Shown here: piece by piece, positions 41,333-44,676 of the stretch
How the letters are laid out: each line of letters opens with the position of its first letter
Numbering within the stretch: the stretch's first letter is position 1
Origin: ZLKRG08 sp964654815
GTDB taxonomy: Bacteria; Actinomycetota; Actinomycetes; Nanopelagicales; Nanopelagicaceae
Assembly (NCBI GenBank): GCA_964654815.1
Contig: CAZZLH010000009.1
Location: forward strand, 1-44,676
Length of the DNA: 44,676 nucleotides
Direction: 5' to 3'
Made by a program: the position numbers and the translations under genes
Notes under the pieces: generated by a model
Databases searched by the model: none
Told to the model about the DNA's origin: nothing
Seen by the model: the letters and a program-made list of their open reading frames with translations, nothing else

Positions 41333-42759
41333 TGGCGCTTTGGGGTGGCCGCTTCAACCAAGGGCCGGCAGAATCAGTCTTTGCACTTTCTCGTAGCGTG
41401 CAATTTGATTATCGATTAGCGCCATACGACCTCAGGGCTTCACTTGCCCATCTGATGGTTTTGGAAAAGGCAGGTTTGGTAAGTAAGTCAGAGAGCGCAG
41501 AGCTCGCCAAGGTTTTGCGCCAACTCATGGTCGAAGTGAGTAATGGTGACTTCGGCATTTCTGAAGCAGATGAGGATATTCACTCTGCACTAGAGCGTGC
41601 CATGACCGAGCGAATCGGTGAGAACGCGAGCAAATTACGGGCGGGTCGTTCGCGCAATGATCAAGTCGCAACTGATTTGAAATTATTTACCATTGACCAC
41701 TTACTTCATGTAGCGCAGTTGATCACGGAATTACAGAGCGCGCTATTGGCTAAAGCTAATGAATATGCTGATGCTCCAGCGCCAGGTTTTACTCATCTAC
41801 AACATGCTCAACCCGTCTTATTCGGCCATGAATTAGCCAAACATATCCATGCGCTAGCTCGAGATCTGGATCGAATAAATGATTGGCTGGCCCGTACTTC
41901 GTTTAGCCCTTTAGGAGCCGGGGCGCTAGCGGGAAGTTCGCTGCCTTTGGAGCCTGAGTCAACCGCTAGAGAGCTGGGATTTAATGCAGCAACTGCTAAT
42001 TCGATAGATGCAGTAAGCGATCGGGATTTCGTTGCTGAGGCGCTATTTATCATGGCTTTGGTAGGGGTCCACCTCTCCAGGATTGGCGAGGAGTGGTGTT
42101 TGATGGCTAGCAGTGAATTTGCTTGGGCAAAATTAGATGATGCCTTCTCTACCGGATCCTCAATAATGCCGCAGAAGAAAAATCCAGATATCGCAGAGTT
42201 GGCCAGAGGTAAATCCGGAAGATTAATCGGCAATTTAACTGCAGTGCTCACCATGCTTAAAGGATTGCCATTTGCCTATAACCGCGACCTCCAAGAGGAT
42301 AAAGAACCGCTCTTCGATTCCATCGATACCTTGATCTTAATTTTGCCAGCTCTAACTGGGATGGTGGCTACGACCGACTTTGATCGCAAGCGGATGGCCC
42401 AATCTGCTCCTACCGGCTTCTCGTTAGCCACAGAGATTGCAGATTATCTGGTCCGTAAGAGCGTGCCATTTGCCAAAGCTCATGAAGCAGCAGGAAAGTG
42501 CGTCGCGATTGCTGAATCAAGCGGGCGCGAATTAAGTGAGCTAACCGACGCTGAATTTCTCTCAGCACATCCTGATTTGGATGGTGGGGTTAGAGAAGTT
42601 CTCTCTGTCGAGGGCGCGCTAGCCGGGAGAAGCACCCATGGCGGAACTTCACCTAGCGAGTTGGCCAAGCAGTTAGCGGATCTTGAAAATCAGATTAAAT
42701 CTGCGCGCACGATTATTTCCAACGAAAGCAAGAACTTCTCTGAAATGATGGCGCGGTGA
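41332..42759 (+). CDS. argH: Argininosuccinate lyase
   Basis: It splits argininosuccinate into arginine and fumarate. The 475-residue protein starts MALWGGRFNQGPAESVFALSRS and has the superfamily motifs DEDIHSALE, RAGRSRNDQVATD, GFTHLQHAQP and the signature GSSIMPQKKNPDIAELARGK with the catalytic serine. AGAGG precedes the ATG, which overlaps the argR stop by one base. The stop overlaps the tyrS start (TGATG). The usual upstream partner argG is missing. Confidence 0.97.
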   Translation: MALWGGRFNQGPAESVFALSRSVQFDYRLAPYDLRASLAHLMVLEKAGLVSKSESAELAKVLRQLMVEVSNGDFGISEADEDIHSALERAMTERIGENASKLRAGRSRNDQVATDLKLFTIDHLLHVAQLITELQSALLAKANEYADAPAPGFTHLQHAQPVLFGHELAKHIHALARDLDRINDWLARTSFSPLGAGALAGSSLPLEPESTARELGFNAATANSIDAVSDRDFVAEALFIMALVGVHLSRIGEEWCLMASSEFAWAKLDDAFSTGSSIMPQKKNPDIAELARGKSGRLIGNLTAVLTMLKGLPFAYNRDLQEDKEPLFDSIDTLILILPALTGMVATTDFDRKRMAQSAPTGFSLATEIADYLVRKSVPFAKAHEAAGKCVAIAESSGRELSELTDAEFLSAHPDLDGGVREVLSVEGALAGRSTHGGTSPSELAKQLADLENQIKSARTIISNESKNFSEMMAR

Positions 42760-44045
42760 TGCAGTCGGCTAAATCAGGGCAGGGTGGCAAGGAGCTTCTG
42801 GAAGAGCTGCGCTGGCGTGGTCTCATCGCTCAGTCCACAGATGAGAAGGCTTTAATCGAGCAACTCGAAAAACCGACAACGTTATACCTCGGAATCGACC
42901 CCACTGCGCCCTCGATCCATTGCGGCAACCTGGTAGTCCTCTTGGTCCTAAAACGCTTCCAACAATTTGGTCATACCCCAATAGCACTAGTGGGTGGTGC
43001 AACCGGCTTGGTAGGAGACCCTTCCGGGAAGAATGAAGAGCGGACGCTTAACGATGAGAGCATTGTCGAGGAGTGGGTCGAACGGATTCGCAAACAGGTC
43101 TCTAAATACCTTGATTTTGAAGGCTCCGGCAATGCAGCGATAATGGCCAATAATCTGGATTGGACCAAAGAGTATTCAGCGCTTCGATTACTTCGTGATA
43201 TCGGGAAGCACTTTAGTGTCAATCAGATGCTCTCAAAAGACTCGGTTTCAAATCGATTAGAGGCAAATGGCATCTCTTATACCGAATTTTCCTACCAAGT
43301 ATTGCAAGGTTTGGATTATCTAGAACTCTACCGCCGCCATAATTGCACACTACAAATTGGTGGCTCAGATCAATGGGGCAATATTGTTGCTGGACTAGAC
43401 CTGATTCGAAAAGTGGATGGCGCAACAGCACATTGTCTAACTACACCGCTGCTCACCAAGGCAGATGGCTCTAAATTTGGAAAAACCGCTAGTGGCACGA
43501 TCTGGCTAGACCCTGAAATGACCTCGCCTTATGCCTTCTTTCAATATTGGATCAACACAGCGGATGCCGATGTAATCAATTACTTAAAGGTCTTCACATT
43601 CTTAAGCAAGGAGGAGATTGCAACTCTTGAGCGATCGGTTGCGCAGAACCCTGGTGCAAGAGAGGCGCAGCGGACTCTGGCTAGAGAATTAACCTCTTTG
43701 GTCCATAGCCCGGAAGATGCAGCGCGAGTTGAGTTAGCCGCCAAGGCGCTCTTTGGCCAAGGCGAACTCTCCGAGCTAGATAACCAGACCCTCACCTCAG
43801 CCCTGCAAGAACTACCTTCGGCGCAAGGGGAGATCGGGGCAAGCTGGGTCGATTTAATAGCCGCCTCCGGGGTGGTCGATTCCAAATCTGCGGCGCGAAG
43901 AATTATCAAAGAGGGCGGCGCCTACCTCAATAATCAGAAGATCTCCGATGAGAGCTACACCCTAGAAAAGAGCGACTTTTTACACGGGAAAGTGGCGATT
44001 TTGCGAAAAGGGAAGCGAGATTTAGCTGCAATTTGGCTTAAATAG
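42759..44045 (+). CDS. tyrS: Tyrosine-tRNA ligase
   Basis: A class I synthetase that charges tRNA-Tyr. The 428-residue protein has the HIGH-type motif HCGN at residues 54-57 after LGIDPTAPS, the tyrosine pocket segment GGSDQWGNIVAG, the KMSKS-type loop KFGKT at residues 239-243, and a C-terminal S4-like RNA-binding domain (KSAARRIIKEGGAYLNNQKI). The ATG at 42759 forms a TGATG overlap with argH; an adjacent in-frame GTG (42756) is less likely. It is probably translated from the arg message and is followed by the rrn promoter region. Confidence 0.97.
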   Translation: MQSAKSGQGGKELLEELRWRGLIAQSTDEKALIEQLEKPTTLYLGIDPTAPSIHCGNLVVLLVLKRFQQFGHTPIALVGGATGLVGDPSGKNEERTLNDESIVEEWVERIRKQVSKYLDFEGSGNAAIMANNLDWTKEYSALRLLRDIGKHFSVNQMLSKDSVSNRLEANGISYTEFSYQVLQGLDYLELYRRHNCTLQIGGSDQWGNIVAGLDLIRKVDGATAHCLTTPLLTKADGSKFGKTASGTIWLDPEMTSPYAFFQYWINTADADVINYLKVFTFLSKEEIATLERSVAQNPGAREAQRTLARELTSLVHSPEDAARVELAAKALFGQGELSELDNQTLTSALQELPSAQGEIGASWVDLIAASGVVDSKSAARRIIKEGGAYLNNQKISDESYTLEKSDFLHGKVAILRKGKRDLAAIWLK

Positions 44046-44085
44046 CGCCCTTGAAAACGGGGTAAAAGTCGAGAATTTGCCTGAA

Positions 44086-44113
44086 AAATAGCCAGAAATA
44101 GCCAGAAATAGCC
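44086..44113 (+). repeat. 10-bp tandem repeat upstream of rrn promoter P1
   Basis: GCCAGAAATA occurs at 44091-44100 and 44101-44110, followed by GCC and preceded by AAAATA. It ends five bases before the P1 -35. The same 10 bases form the core of the repeat at the sufU stop. Confidence 0.85.
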
Positions 44114-44117
44114 CGAT

Positions 44118-44147
44118 TTGACCTTATTTCCAAGGGTGGCATATAGT
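44118..44147 (+). promoter_or_regulatory. rrn promoter P1
   Basis: TTGACC (44118-44123) and TATAGT (44142-44147) are separated by 18 bases. The predicted start is near 44154, about 450 bases before 16S. It is the best vegetative-type promoter in the window. Confidence 0.7.
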
Positions 44148-44224
44148 TTCGCCCTTGCAGTGAACCGGACATTAATGGACGTACTGCAGATCCCCAGACC
44201 TCTTGAGGGCGCCCGGCCCGCGGT

Positions 44225-44254
44225 TTGACCGCGCACTTGGCCCCGTAATAGGTT
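44225..44254 (+). promoter_or_regulatory. rrn promoter P2
   Basis: TTGACC (44225-44230) and TAGGTT (44249-44254) repeat the P1 arrangement with the same -35 and the same 18-base spacer, 107 bases downstream. A perfect hairpin CGCGGT-TTG-ACCGCG (44219-44233) overlaps the -35. The region between P1 and P2 holds no coding sequence. Confidence 0.5.
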
Positions 44255-44602
44255 TGGACGCTGCCCTAGTAAAAGTGGCTTTTTAAGCCCTTTTTGCGAG
44301 TGCGCATCCGTAACTTGAGAACTCAACAGCGTGCCATAAGTCAATGCCGAAACGGCATTTATTTTCATTTCCATTTATCTTCTTAGATTCTTAATTTTGA
44401 GAAATTTTAATTATCTAAATAAATAATTTTGGTTTGAAAAGCTGTTTCGAAATTATAAAAAGAAACCAATGAGGTTTCAGAAAAGTTAATGACTATCTGG
44501 AACCCCGTTATTTCATTTGAGCAAAGACAAATTTAACGACAGTTAGTTTGTCTGATTGCCAAATCTCACTAAACATAGAGATCACTTACGTGATCAAAAA
44601 AT
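44255..44602 (+). promoter_or_regulatory. rrn leader region
   Basis: The leader holds the actinobacterial rrn motif TTGAGAACTCAACAG near 44315-44329, linked to antitermination and processing. Downstream are three perfect hairpins: AATGCCG-AAA-CGGCATT (44343-44359), GAAACC-AATGA-GGTTTC (44462-44478), and GATCAC-TTAC-GTGATC (44580-44595) just before 16S. The part from 44380 is AT-rich. The last hairpins may belong to the RNase III processing stem, whose other strand lies beyond the window. No protein gene is supported here. Confidence 0.7.
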
Positions 44603-44676
44603 TTCTATGGAGAGTTTGATTCTGGCTCAGGACGAACGCTGGCGGCGTGCTTAACACATGCAAGTCGAGCGATGAA
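44603..44676 (+). rRNA. rrs: 16S ribosomal RNA, 5' end (partial)
   Basis: The sequence AGAGTTTGATTCTGGCTCAG starts at 44611, followed by GACGAACGCTGGCGGCG and CACATGCAAGTCGAGC, the conserved start of bacterial 16S with the GACGAACGCTGGCGGCGTGCTTAA form seen in actinobacteria across separate pieces. The mature 5' end is estimated seven or eight bases before the universal primer site. The gene runs off the window. Confidence 0.97.

Noticed and set aside
44155..44224. Possible small RNA gene between the two rrn promoters
   Set aside because: GC-rich segments can fold, but the region is explained as P1 transcript leader and no known RNA family is recognised.
43955..44374. Minus-strand open frame of 139 codons overlapping the end of tyrS and the rrn promoter region
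   Set aside because: It covers the tyrS 3' end, both rrn promoters and part of the leader, has no recognisable domain and reads through repeat and hairpin sequence.

Overview
The window is a dense, almost fully coding stretch of an actinobacterial chromosome with moderate GC content. Two runs of exactly 100 N (13983-14082 and 41156-41255) mark it as a scaffold from a draft or metagenome assembly. Actinobacterial origin is supported by rbpA next to secG, the whiA-gap-pgk-tpiA-secG order, the fabG-inhA pair beside a DUF3099 gene and SURF1, the sufR-sufB-sufD-Rieske-sufC-sufS-sufU order, the argCJBD-R-H cluster, and the rrn leader motif TTGAGAACTCAACAG. The compactness, the start/stop overlaps, the missing members of normally conserved clusters and the non-high GC suggest a streamlined freshwater lineage such as Nanopelagicales (acI). 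That last step is inference; the 16S fragment here is too short to place it.

Layout. 1-278: end of rpsA with its terminator. 348-7778: coaE, then uvrB-uvrA-uvrC, a complete excinuclease in one unit. 7800-14428: rapZ-yvcK-whiA, lower glycolysis (gap-pgk-tpiA), secG (cut by gap 1) and rbpA. 14425-19942, minus strand: ctaA (heme A synthase), tkt, tal, pgi, the non-oxidative pentose phosphate branch; zwf-opcA-pgl, often found here, are absent. 20025-26400: the SUF iron-sulfur cluster operon headed by its own regulator gene. 26415-28292: an ABC exporter half-transporter. 28317-29262, minus: SURF1 and a DUF3099 membrane protein. 29310-30800: fabG-inhA of type II fatty acid synthesis. 31003-32162: infC-rpmI-rplT. 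32240-36513: a SpoU methyltransferase and pheST. 36618-42759: arginine genes argC-J-B-D-R-H, without argF or argG, with gap 2 inside the 3' end of argR. 42759-44045: tyrS. 44118-44676: tandem rrn promoters, leader and the first bases of 16S rRNA.

How it works together. Most genes are household functions in coupled operons: TGATG, TAATG and ATGA junctions recur in the suf, arg and tkt-tal-pgi units. Two units carry their own regulator with visible candidate operators: ArgR, with two ARG-box-like sites overlapping the argC promoter, and SufR, with an inverted repeat at the start of sufR and a perfect palindrome before sufB. Several first genes of units (coaE, ctaA, the DUF3099 gene, argC) have a TANNNT hexamer exactly six bases before ATG, as expected for leaderless mRNAs.

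I found no mobile element, CRISPR array, phage gene, defence system or tRNA gene, and nothing that looks like a wholly new multi-gene system. The most unusual signals are short in-frame or intergenic tandem repeats of 4 and 10-12 bp (one forms the tail of ArgR and coincides with an assembly gap), an ATC start codon for infC, and the missing members of otherwise conserved clusters.
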